Shown here piece by piece: positions 1 through 6,065 of a stretch of 7,584 bases of DNA. Numbering within the stretch: position 1 is the stretch's first letter; every line of letters starts with the position of its first letter. Origin of the DNA: Pseudomonadota bacterium (GTDB lineage: Bacteria > Pseudomonadota > Alphaproteobacteria > Acetobacterales > Acetobacteraceae); assembly GCA_021798375.1 (NCBI GenBank), contig JAJZHU010000113.1, positions 1 through 7,584 of the forward strand, given 5' to 3'. The translations under genes were made by a program, and so were the position numbers. A model generated the notes under the pieces. It did no database searches. It had not been told where the DNA came from and saw nothing but the letters and a program-made list of their open reading frames with translations.

Positions 1-96
1 CGCCTTGCCAAGGATTGGGAAACTCTGAACCACAACGCACTGGCATTCCTTCGCCTCGCGTCAATTCGACTTATGCTGAGAAAACTTTGTAATTAA
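1..96 (+). CDS. IS5-type transposase, C-terminal fragment (cut by window edge)
   Basis: Frame 1 is open from the first base to a TAA at 94-96 and gives 31 residues, beginning RLAKDWETLNHNALAFLRLA and ending in IRLMLRKLCN. This tail (RLAKDWE.LN..ALAFLRLASIRLMLRKLC) is the familiar C-terminus of DDE transposases annotated as IS5 family; I recognise it from memory and have not searched for it. The catalytic residues would lie outside the window, so whether the copy is intact cannot be judged. It is on the plus strand, convergent with the minus-strand genes to its right. The stop lies about 23 bp from the probable end of the element, as is common for compact insertion sequences. Confidence 0.8.
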   Translation, partial: RLAKDWETLNHNALAFLRLASIRLMLRKLCN

Positions 97-119
97 TGGA
101 TAAGTCTCCGGACGGACTC
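1..119 (+). mobile_element. Right end of an IS5-family insertion sequence
   Basis: The transposase tail is followed by a short non-coding stretch ending in ccggacggactc at about 108-119. Read from the outside inward on the minus strand this is GAGTCCGTCCGGAGACTT, which has the look of an IS5-type terminal inverted repeat. The adjoining bases at 119-122 read CTAA, which fits the YTAR target preference of the IS5 subgroup. The left end is outside the window, so the exact boundary (plus or minus a few bases), the partner inverted repeat and the target duplication cannot be confirmed. The element lies just downstream of the disrupted gene at 196-1739 and marks this flank as accessory DNA. Confidence 0.65.
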
Positions 120-147
120 TAAGAGTTTAAATAGCAAATCTAACTGA

Positions 148-161
148 ACGAGCTTGCTCGT
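148..161. repeat. Small perfect inverted repeat (6-bp arms, 2-nt loop)
   Basis: ACGAGC-TT-GCTCGT lies between the IS end and the stop codon of the gene ending at 196. Neither strand has a T-run directly after it, so it is not a convincing intrinsic terminator, although its position just past the 3' end of a minus-strand gene would suit a transcript-end structure. The rest of 120-195 is AT-rich and shows nothing else I can identify. Confidence 0.35.
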
Positions 162-195
162 CCGGTCCAATATTGCTTTATTAGATTTCTCGTTT

Positions 196-1158
196 TTAAG
201 ACAAATGATATTTTGCGCACTTCAAAATCATCTCAATCGCGTCCGGAATATTCACGATAAAATAATTATCCAGCTTCAAATGTTTCGGATATGACGAAAA
301 TTCGTTCGGCACTTCGGTATCTTGGACATGATCCGCCGGCAAATAAACCGGCGCTATGGCGGTTTCAGATTGTGCGGTAACCCAACTGGCAACGGCCTCG
401 CCTTGGGCAAGAATCGAGTTGGGGGCATGTACGATGCCAGGTTTGGAATAGAACCAGCCTATTTTATGCTGTAATGTGCCGTGATGGCAGATATAGAAAT
501 CCGCAATTCCTGCCAGTGCGATTGAATCGAGAATGGGCAATCCAACCGCCGAAATAACCCGATCCGTGGGCATATTTACCTTGTGGAGACCGCTCATCAC
601 CGCGCCGACGACGTTGGTATCGTTTTCGATTGTTTTGACGACATCGGCTTGGTCGTAACTTTTATTATGCTGAATATCCATCGGTGTGGAATGTCCATCC
701 AGCAGGACTGTACAGCCATCGAACGATTTCAGTAAATGATTCACTAGGGCAACAAGAAACTCAACCTGATTGACCGCCGTTCGATTGCGGGTGCGAATGC
801 TGATCCAAAATTTCTTGCCGCTAGATGCCAGCTGATGGGATCTGAAATTCTCCAGCTGCGGGGATAAACGAGCCACAGCATAATTTACCACGCGCGTAAC
901 GAATTGTTTGGTCACAAAAGATGCGCCGACCGGAACGGTCAAATAGAATAATGTACTCAGATATTCGGTTTCATATGAGGCGATATTGAAAAGCGTCATG
1001 TTACGCAGCGGTGGAACCAAATCCGCCATATTACCCAAAGGAGAATTGGTTGTGACGAGGCTGCGGACTAGTATCCAGAATCGTTGGTCAGCGAAACAGC
1101 CCGAATTCTGGCCACCGGCCCGATACCGGGCCATGCCGCCAGGGTGGTCACGTCTCAT
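196..1158 (-). CDS. Hypothetical protein, probably the C-terminal part of a split gene
   Basis: This is a 320-residue frame with ATG at 1158 and TAA at 196; the start overlaps the previous stop as ATGA. I do not recognise a named family. The conserved-looking motifs are FWISIRTRNRTAVNQ (about residues 117-131), a hydrophobic strand with VLLDGHSTP (about 151-159) and HHGTLQHKIGWF (about 225-236) followed by KPGIVH. From memory such blocks occur in uncharacterised alphaproteobacterial proteins near glycosyltransferases, which is weak support for a sugar-related enzyme. No signal peptide or transmembrane helix is evident. Residues 1 to about 29 come from a GC-rich insertion (1072-1176) and look unlike the rest; native sequence seems to resume at LVRSLVTTNSPLGNM. 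The ATG is itself supplied by the insertion, so this may be a reinitiated fragment or simply the 3' part of a pseudogene. Base composition is clearly AT-richer than the atp genes. Confidence 0.6.
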   Translation of the reverse strand: MRRDHPGGMARYRAGGQNSGCFADQRFWILVRSLVTTNSPLGNMADLVPPLRNMTLFNIASYETEYLSTLFYLTVPVGASFVTKQFVTRVVNYAVARLSPQLENFRSHQLASSGKKFWISIRTRNRTAVNQVEFLVALVNHLLKSFDGCTVLLDGHSTPMDIQHNKSYDQADVVKTIENDTNVVGAVMSGLHKVNMPTDRVISAVGLPILDSIALAGIADFYICHHGTLQHKIGWFYSKPGIVHAPNSILAQGEAVASWVTAQSETAIAPVYLPADHVQDTEVPNEFSSYPKHLKLDNYFIVNIPDAIEMILKCAKYHLS

Positions 1159-1176
1159 AGTCTAATGATAGTGGGT
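1072..1176. mobile_element. Putative 105-bp structured insertion flanked by 5-bp direct repeat
   Basis: A GC-rich segment sits inside an AT-rich gene and is bordered by the perfect direct repeat ACTAG at 1067-1071 and 1177-1181. Removing one repeat copy plus the segment (110 bp) joins the frame of the upstream half to that of the downstream half with no stop. The junction would read PHPLVRSLVTTNSPLG. Internally it holds CCAGAAT/ATTCTGG (1075-1081 with 1105-1111), an 8-bp arm pair with one G-T (1109-1116 with 1143-1150), and inside that a perfect GGCCCG-ATAC-CGGGCC hairpin (1117-1132). It has no clear terminal inverted repeats and no room for a transposase. It could be a non-autonomous miniature element, a dispersed palindromic repeat, or the remnant of a larger excised element. 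A 5-bp repeat could be chance, but the restored phase argues against that. Confidence 0.5.
1117..1132. repeat. Perfect GC-rich hairpin inside the insertion
   Basis: GGCCCG-ATAC-CGGGCC has 6-bp perfect arms and a 4-nt loop. It is stacked directly on the outer stem 1109-1116/1143-1150, leaving a 10-nt bulge (1133-1142) on one side. Together they would fold into one extended hairpin covering 1109-1150 in either DNA or RNA. It lies in the N-terminal codons of the downstream frame, in the least protein-like part of that frame. Confidence 0.6.
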
Positions 1177-1739
1177 ACTAGGGGGTGTGGCACCGCTAAA
1201 AATGCTTCGTCCAGTGCGCCCAACTGATTCCAGATATGATGCGCAAAATTGCCGTCGCCCGTAATAATAATGCGCCCGTCATCGCCTACTTTGCCGCTGA
1301 ACGGTTTGTCGCGAATTTGCTCAAATTTCGCGATGGTCGCGGCGTTGGCAGTCCATTGCGACGCGTTCAGCAGCAGCAAAACCCGCAGTTTTGCGATATA
1401 AATGCCCGTAAAGGGAAAACCTGCTCCCAGGTCTGAAGCAATAATAACGAAATCAACCGTAGGATTCCAAAAAAACACTGATTTGTCATTGAGAACAATC
1501 GACTGGGAAATCACGATTTCTTTTTCGTCGAATGGCGAAATCGCAATAAAATATCCGTCGCGCAGAAGATCAAGAACGTATCTACGCGGGGATTGATGAG
1601 CCGTTTGTTCCGAAAGTTGGGTAATGCGCGCCAGGGTGGATTTTAGATAGGGAAGGGCAATATATGAATCCCTACTCGCGTCGAGTCTTTCAACCCGAAG
1701 CGGTTGGATCGCACGTAACCATTGTTCATCGTCCGACAT
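1155..1739 (-). CDS. Hypothetical protein, probably the N-terminal part of a split gene
   Basis: This is a 194-residue frame with ATG at 1739 and TGA at 1155, whose last base pairs overlap the next start (ATGA). I do not recognise a named family. Notable blocks are a hydrophobic stretch VDFVIIASDLGAGFPF (about residues 95-110), a strand VLLLLNA (about 120-126) and, near the C-terminus, GDGNFAHHIWNQLGALDEAF (about 161-180). The GNFxHHxWNQL motif recalls N-terminal motifs of some uncharacterised proteins with glycosyltransferase-like neighbours; this is a weak, memory-based hint. Native sequence appears to end at PHPLV (about residue 188), and the last few codons come from the inserted segment 1072-1176. 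There is no good Shine-Dalgarno site. The start lies about 12 bp after the T-run of the atp terminator, so expression would need terminator read-through or a promoter hidden in that gap. Confidence 0.6.
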   Translation of the reverse strand: MSDDEQWLRAIQPLRVERLDASRDSYIALPYLKSTLARITQLSEQTAHQSPRRYVLDLLRDGYFIAISPFDEKEIVISQSIVLNDKSVFFWNPTVDFVIIASDLGAGFPFTGIYIAKLRVLLLLNASQWTANAATIAKFEQIRDKPFSGKVGDDGRIIITGDGNFAHHIWNQLGALDEAFLAVPHPLVPTIIRL

Positions 1740-1750
1740 ATGAAACCGCT

Positions 1751-1792
1751 ATAAAACCGAAAAGGCGGACCCAGCTTTCCACCGGATCCGCC
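1751..1792 (-). terminator. Intrinsic terminator of the atp operon
   Basis: Read on the minus strand, arm GGCGGATCC (1792-1784) and arm GGGTCCGCC (1772-1764) enclose an 11-nt loop. With one U-G pair the RNA stem is 9 bp without a mismatch. It is followed at once by TTTTCGGTTTTAT (1763-1751). A GC-rich stem plus U-tract about 80 bp after the atpC stop is a textbook rho-independent terminator in the right orientation and place. It separates the atp operon from the hypothetical gene starting at 1739. Confidence 0.8.
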
Positions 1793-1825
1793 CCTCTAAA
1801 TTTACCCTGAGTCGCCAACGAATAA

Positions 1826-1861
1826 AAGTTTTTTGCTTCTTTTTTACAAAAAAGAAGACTT
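1826..1861. repeat. AT-rich perfect inverted repeat downstream of atpC
   Basis: Arms CTTCTTTTTT (1836-1845) and AAAAAAGAAG (1848-1857) are perfectly complementary with only AC between them. An outer AAGT (1826-1829)/ACTT (1858-1861) pair is set off by a TTTTTG bulge (1830-1835). It begins 9 bp after the atpC stop. On the minus strand it is followed by a mixed A/T tract (CAAAAAACTTTTATT), so it may act as a first, weaker terminator or a 3'-end stabiliser. Its motif resembles intergenic repeats I remember from Acetobacteraceae-type genomes, which I could not verify. Confidence 0.55.
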
Positions 1862-1869
1862 ACTCCCTT

Positions 1870-2130
1870 TTACCCTACTTCACTGACCTCAGCCGCAATC
1901 ACTGTCACCCGCTCTGGCGTAATCTCGGCGAATCCGCCGTTAACGCCAAAGCGTTGCACCACGTTATTGCCTTCGTAGATGCGGATGGTGCCGCTGCCGA
2001 GTGCCACGATCATTGACGCATGGCCGGGCAGCACGCCGAGTTCGCCTTCGGATCCTGGGATCACCACCATATCCACCGGGCGCGACAGCACCAGCTTTTC
2101 GGGGCTGACGATCTCGAGCGACGTTTGCAT
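1870..2130 (-). CDS. atpC: F1F0 ATP synthase subunit epsilon, short form
   Basis: An 86-residue epsilon subunit of the ATP synthase central stalk, on the cytoplasmic F1 side. The start (MQTSLEIVSPEKLVLS), the VVIPGSEGELGVLPGHASMI block (about residues 22-41) and the VNGGFAEITPERVTVIA block (about 63-79) show the complete N-terminal beta-sandwich that binds gamma and the c-ring. The family is usually about 130-140 residues, with a C-terminal helical hairpin that can inhibit hydrolysis. Here the protein stops right after the beta-sandwich, and the downstream bases are non-coding hairpins, so this does not look like a recent frameshift. The ATG at 2130 overlaps the atpD stop by 1 nt (TGATG), indicating translational coupling. 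It is the last gene of the operon. Confidence 0.93.
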   Translation of the reverse strand: MQTSLEIVSPEKLVLSRPVDMVVIPGSEGELGVLPGHASMIVALGSGTIRIYEGNNVVQRFGVNGGFAEITPERVTVIAAEVSEVG

Positions 2131-3563
2131 CAGCTCGAAACCTTCATGGCTTCGGCCTTTTTGATCGCTTCTTCGATGGTGCCGACCATGTAGAAGGCTG
2201 ATTCGGGCAGATGGTCATAGGCGCCTTCGCACAGGGCTTTGAAGCTGCGCACGGTATCGGCGATGGGGACGAACACGCCGGGCGAGCCGGTGAAGACTTC
2301 GGCCACATGGAACGGCTGGCTGAGGAAGCGTTCGATCTTGCGGGCGCGGGCGACGACGAGTTTGTCGTCTTCCGAGAGTTCGTCCATGCCCAGGATGGCG
2401 ATGATGTCTTGCAGCGACTTGTAGTTCTGCAGGATTTTCTGCACTTCGCGGGCGGTGTTGTAATGTTCTTCGCCGACGATGCGCGGGTCGAGCGAGCGCG
2501 AGGTGGAATCGAGCGGATCCACCGCCGGATAGATGCCTTTTTCAGCGATCGAGCGGTTCAGCACCGTGGTCGCGTCCAAGTGGGCGAACGAGGTGGCGGG
2601 AGCCGGATCGGTGAGATCGTCGGCGGGCACATAAATGGCCTGCACCGAGGTGATCGAGCCTTTTTTGGTCGAGGTGATGCGTTCCTGCAAAGCGCCCATG
2701 TCGGTGGCGAGTGTGGGTTGATAGCCCACCGCCGACGGGATGCGGCCCAGCAGCGCCGAGACTTCGGCGCCGGCCTGGGTGAAGCGGAAGATGTTATCGA
2801 CGAAGAACAGCACGTCCTGGCCTTCTTCGTCGCGGAAATATTCGGCGAGCGACAGGCCGGAGAGCGCCACGCGGGCGCGCGCGCCCGGCGGCTCGTTCAT
2901 TTGGCCGTAAACGAGGGCCACTTTGGAGCCATCGGTGCTGCCGTCGTCGTTGAGTTTGATCACGCCGGCGTCGATCATTTCGTAATACAGATCGTTGCCT
3001 TCGCGGGTGCGTTCACCCACGCCCGCGAACACCGACACGCCGCCGTGGGCTTTGGCGATGTTGTTGATCAGTTCCTGGATGAGCACGGTCTTGCCCACGC
3101 CCGCGCCGCCGAACAGGCCGACCTTGCCGCCTTTGAGGTAGGGGGCCAGCAGATCGACGACTTTGATTCCGGTTACGAGAATTTCGGTGGTCGAGGCTTG
3201 TTCTTCAAAGCTGGGGGCCGAACGATGGATCGGGTAGGTCATGCTATTGCCGACCGGGCCACGTTCGTCGATCGGTTCGCCGATCACGTTGAGGATGCGG
3301 CCCAGGGTTTTGGGGCCGACCGGCACGCGGATGGGCGCGCCGCTGTCGAACACTTCCTGGCCGCGGGTCATGCCGTCGGTGGTATCCATGGCGATGCAGC
3401 GGACGGTTCTTTCGCCCAATTGTTGCGCCACTTCGAGCACCAAAGTGCGTTCACCGATTTTGCTGGTGAGCGCGTTCAGGATATAGGGCAGTTCGCCGTC
3501 GAACTGCACATCGACGACGGCACCAAGCACCTGGGTGACACGTCCGACACTGTTGTTTGCCAT
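2130..3563 (-). CDS. atpD: F1F0 ATP synthase subunit beta (catalytic)
   Basis: The 477-residue catalytic beta subunit, which makes or hydrolyses ATP at the alpha/beta interface of F1 (EC 7.1.2.2). Visible features are the N-terminal beta-barrel (GRVTQVLGAVVDVQF), the P-loop GGAGVGKT (residues 152-159), GERTREGND with the catalytic Glu at 184, the Walker B strand VLFFVDNIFRF with Asp 256, PSAVGYQPTLATDMG (about 276-290), and the C-terminal DELSEDD loop (394-400), a slight variant of the usual DELSEED. Length and motifs are those of a functional enzyme. An AAAGGAAC Shine-Dalgarno (3571-3578) lies 7 nt before the ATG. It follows atpG after 36 nt and overlaps atpC by 1 nt. Confidence 0.98.
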   Translation of the reverse strand: MANNSVGRVTQVLGAVVDVQFDGELPYILNALTSKIGERTLVLEVAQQLGERTVRCIAMDTTDGMTRGQEVFDSGAPIRVPVGPKTLGRILNVIGEPIDERGPVGNSMTYPIHRSAPSFEEQASTTEILVTGIKVVDLLAPYLKGGKVGLFGGAGVGKTVLIQELINNIAKAHGGVSVFAGVGERTREGNDLYYEMIDAGVIKLNDDGSTDGSKVALVYGQMNEPPGARARVALSGLSLAEYFRDEEGQDVLFFVDNIFRFTQAGAEVSALLGRIPSAVGYQPTLATDMGALQERITSTKKGSITSVQAIYVPADDLTDPAPATSFAHLDATTVLNRSIAEKGIYPAVDPLDSTSRSLDPRIVGEEHYNTAREVQKILQNYKSLQDIIAILGMDELSEDDKLVVARARKIERFLSQPFHVAEVFTGSPGVFVPIADTVRSFKALCEGAYDHLPESAFYMVGTIEEAIKKAEAMKVSS

Positions 3564-3570
3564 CGTTGCA

Positions 3571-3578
3571 GTTCCTTT
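3571..3578 (-). promoter_or_regulatory. Ribosome binding site of atpD
   Basis: AAAGGAAC on the minus strand, 7 nt before the ATG at 3563, in the 36-nt gap between atpG and atpD. It is among the best Shine-Dalgarno matches in the operon, in keeping with beta being needed in three copies per complex. Confidence 0.7.
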
Positions 3579-3599
3579 AAGCGAAAGTCGCTACTTAAC

Positions 3600-4511
3600 T
3601 CAAAGCGCCTCGGCGCCCGAAATGATTTCGATTAGTTCGCGGGTGATGTTCGCCTGGCGCGTGCGATTATAGTTTTGCGACAGGCGGTTGATCATGTCGC
3701 CCGCGTTGCGGGTGGCGTTGTCCATGGCGGTCATCTGCGCCGCCTGGAATCCGGCGGCGTTTTCAAGCAACGCGCGATAGATCTGGGTGGACAGGTTTTG
3801 TGGCAGCAGGCGGGCCAGAATGGCTTCTTCGTCCGGCTCGAAATCATACGGCATCACGGCTTTGCCCCCCGTTTTATCGGTGGCCGTTTTATCCGCATCC
3901 GTCTTGGTTGCCGCCGGGACGCAGACCGGGATCAACTGCGTTTCGGTCACCACCTGGGCGATCACCGATTGAAAGCGGTTATAGATCATGGTGCAGACGT
4001 CGAATTCTTCTTCTTCCAGCATTTCGGCGATGCGCGTGCCGATGGCCTGGGCATCGTTGAAATCGATATACTTGCGGCCGACGAAATTCACATCGCCAAC
4101 CATCAGATCGCCCTGTTCGCGCCGGAGAAAATCGCGGCCCTTGCGGCCCACCGCATAGATTTTGACGGTTTTGCCCTCGGCTTGCAATTTCAACGCCAGG
4201 GCGCGGGTGGCGCGGCCGACCTGGGTGTTGAAACCACCGGCCAAACCGCGATCGGCGGTGACGGCCAGCAGCAGATGCACGCGATTCGACCCGGTTCCCA
4301 CAAGCATTTTGGGAGAAGTGGGCGAACCCACATCCGACGCGGCAAGCACCGACAACATGCGCTCCATGCGTTGCGCATAGGGGCGCGCCGCTTCGGCTTG
4401 ATGCTGCGCACGGCGCAATTTCGACGCGGCCACCATCTTCATGGCGCTGGTGATCTTGCGCGTTGACTTAACGCTGTTGATGCGTGCGCGGAGCGCCTTC
4501 AGGCTTGCCAT
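3600..4511 (-). CDS. atpG: F1F0 ATP synthase subunit gamma (central shaft)
   Basis: A 303-residue gamma subunit, the rotating coiled-coil shaft that couples proton flow through F0 to catalysis in F1. The N-terminal helix MASLKALRARINSVKSTRKI followed by TSAMKMVAASKLRRAQ and the C-terminal helix (DNATRNAGDMINRLSQNYNR, about 264-283, then ITRELIEIISGAEAL) are the signature ends that pair in the shaft. The Rossmann-like middle includes LLLAVTADRGLAGGFN (about 80-95). It is slightly longer than the usual 285-295 residues because of a hydrophilic low-complexity insert, TKTDADKTATDKTGGK (about 202-217). GGGGAAG (4521-4527) precedes the ATG by 9 nt. It lies 21 nt after atpA. Confidence 0.97.
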   Translation of the reverse strand: MASLKALRARINSVKSTRKITSAMKMVAASKLRRAQHQAEAARPYAQRMERMLSVLAASDVGSPTSPKMLVGTGSNRVHLLLAVTADRGLAGGFNTQVGRATRALALKLQAEGKTVKIYAVGRKGRDFLRREQGDLMVGDVNFVGRKYIDFNDAQAIGTRIAEMLEEEEFDVCTMIYNRFQSVIAQVVTETQLIPVCVPAATKTDADKTATDKTGGKAVMPYDFEPDEEAILARLLPQNLSTQIYRALLENAAGFQAAQMTAMDNATRNAGDMINRLSQNYNRTRQANITRELIEIISGAEAL

Positions 4512-4532
4512 GTGTTGCCACTTCCCCGCGAA

Positions 4533-6065
4533 TTACACGAAATCTTGCGTGAATTTATCGAGGAAGGCCACCAGCGCGACATCGTTGTCCTTGGTGATCT
4601 CGCCTTTTTCGCGGATCGAGGCCAGGATTTCCGGATGAGCGGCGCGCAATTCGGCCAGCAGCGCGGATTCATAGGGACCGATGCGGCGCAGTTCCAGCTT
4701 GTCGAGATAGCCCTTGGTGCCGGCGTAGATCACCACAACCTGCTCTTCGACCGGCACCGGACGATATTGCGGCTGCTTCAGGATTTCGGTCAGACGCGCG
4801 CCGCGCGCCAGCAAACGCTGGGTGGCGGGATCGAGATCGGACGCGAATTGTGCAAAGGCGGCCATTTCACGATATTGCGCCAGTTCCAGCTTGATCGAGC
4901 CGGAGACTTTTTTCATCGCCTTGATCTGTGCCGCCGAACCCACGCGCGAAACCGACAGACCGACGTTCACCGCCGGGCGGATGCCACGGAAGAAAAGTTC
5001 GGTTTCCAGAAAGATCTGGCCATCGGTGATCGAGATCACGTTGGTCGGGATATAGGCCGAAACGTCGCCCGCCTGGGTTTCGATCACCGGCAAAGCGGTG
5101 AGCGAGCCGGCGCCGAACGCGTCCGACATTTTCGCCGCGCGTTCGAGCAGGCGCGAATGCAGATAGAACACGTCGCCCGGATAGGCTTCGCGTCCCGGCG
5201 GACGGCGCAGCAGCAGCGACATCTGGCGGTACGACACGGCCTGCTTGGACAGATCGTCATAGAAGATCACGGCGTGCATGGCGTTGTCGCGGAAATACTC
5301 GCCCATCGCGCAGCCGGTGTAGGGGGCCAGGAACTGCATGGGGGCAGGATCCGACGCGGTGGCGGCCACCACGATCGAATATTCCATCGCACCTTGTTCT
5401 TCGAGCGTGCGGACCAACTGGGCCACGGTCGAACGCTTTTGGCCGATGGCGACATAGATGCAATAAAGCTTTTTGCTCTCGTCGGTGCCGGCGTTGGCGT
5501 GCTTTTGGTTGATGATGGTGTCGATGATTACGGCGGTTTTGCCGGTCTGACGATCGCCGATCACCAATTCGCGCTGGCCGCGGCCGATCGGGATCAGGCA
5601 ATCGATCGCCTTGATGCCGGTCTGCATCGGTTCATGCACCGATTTGCGGGGAATGATGCCGGGGGCTTTGGTTTCGACCAGGCGGCGCTCGGTGGTTTGC
5701 AGCGGGCCTTTGCCATCGATCGGGTTGCCAAGACCATCGACCACGCGGCCGAGCAAGCCTTTGCCAACCGGCACATCGACGATCGAGCCGGTGCGGGTGA
5801 CCACGTCGCCTTCGCGGACTTCGCGGTCGTCGCCGAAGATCACGATACCGACATTGTCGGTTTCGAGGTTCAGCGCCATGCCCTTGATGCCGGCGCCGGG
5901 GAATTCCACCAGCTCGCCCGACATCACATTTTGCAGGCCGAACACGCGGGCGATACCATCGCCGACGCTCAACACTTGGCCGGTTTCGGCCACATTCGAA
6001 TCGGTATCGAAAGACGCGATCTGCTTCTTAAGAATGTCCGAAATTTCGGCGGGACGGATTTCCAT
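4533..6065 (-). CDS. atpA: F1F0 ATP synthase subunit alpha
   Basis: The 510-residue alpha subunit, the non-catalytic nucleotide-binding partner of beta in the alpha3beta3 head. It shows MEIRPAEISDILKKQI at the N-terminus, the P-loop GDRQTGKT (residues 170-177), the Walker B strand HAVIFYDDL (264-272) and SVSRVGSAAQ with the arginine finger R374 that completes the beta catalytic site. Length is normal and no key residue is missing. I chose the ATG at 6065 over the in-frame GTG one codon upstream (6068). GAAGGGAG (6073-6080) is 7 nt before the ATG, and family members begin M[DE]IRxAEIS. The ATG overlaps the atpH stop by 1 nt (TGATG). Confidence 0.98.
   Translation of the reverse strand: MEIRPAEISDILKKQIASFDTDSNVAETGQVLSVGDGIARVFGLQNVMSGELVEFPGAGIKGMALNLETDNVGIVIFGDDREVREGDVVTRTGSIVDVPVGKGLLGRVVDGLGNPIDGKGPLQTTERRLVETKAPGIIPRKSVHEPMQTGIKAIDCLIPIGRGQRELVIGDRQTGKTAVIIDTIINQKHANAGTDESKKLYCIYVAIGQKRSTVAQLVRTLEEQGAMEYSIVVAATASDPAPMQFLAPYTGCAMGEYFRDNAMHAVIFYDDLSKQAVSYRQMSLLLRRPPGREAYPGDVFYLHSRLLERAAKMSDAFGAGSLTALPVIETQAGDVSAYIPTNVISITDGQIFLETELFFRGIRPAVNVGLSVSRVGSAAQIKAMKKVSGSIKLELAQYREMAAFAQFASDLDPATQRLLARGARLTEILKQPQYRPVPVEEQVVVIYAGTKGYLDKLELRRIGPYESALLAELRAAHPEILASIREKGEITKDNDVALVAFLDKFTQDFV

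Noticed and set aside
148..161. Hairpin read as a rho-independent terminator for the gene ending at 196
   Set aside because: The stem is only 6 bp with a 2-nt loop, and no T-run follows on either strand.
2211..3635. 474-codon plus-strand open frame opposite atpD
   Set aside because: It is antisense to a gene with every beta-subunit motif, and its translation is rich in His/Arg/Gly/Ala/Asp without any family signature. This is a typical mirror frame of GC-rich codon usage.
3675..4466. 263-codon plus-strand open frame opposite atpG
   Set aside because: It is the complement of a well-supported gamma subunit and has the same shadow-frame composition.
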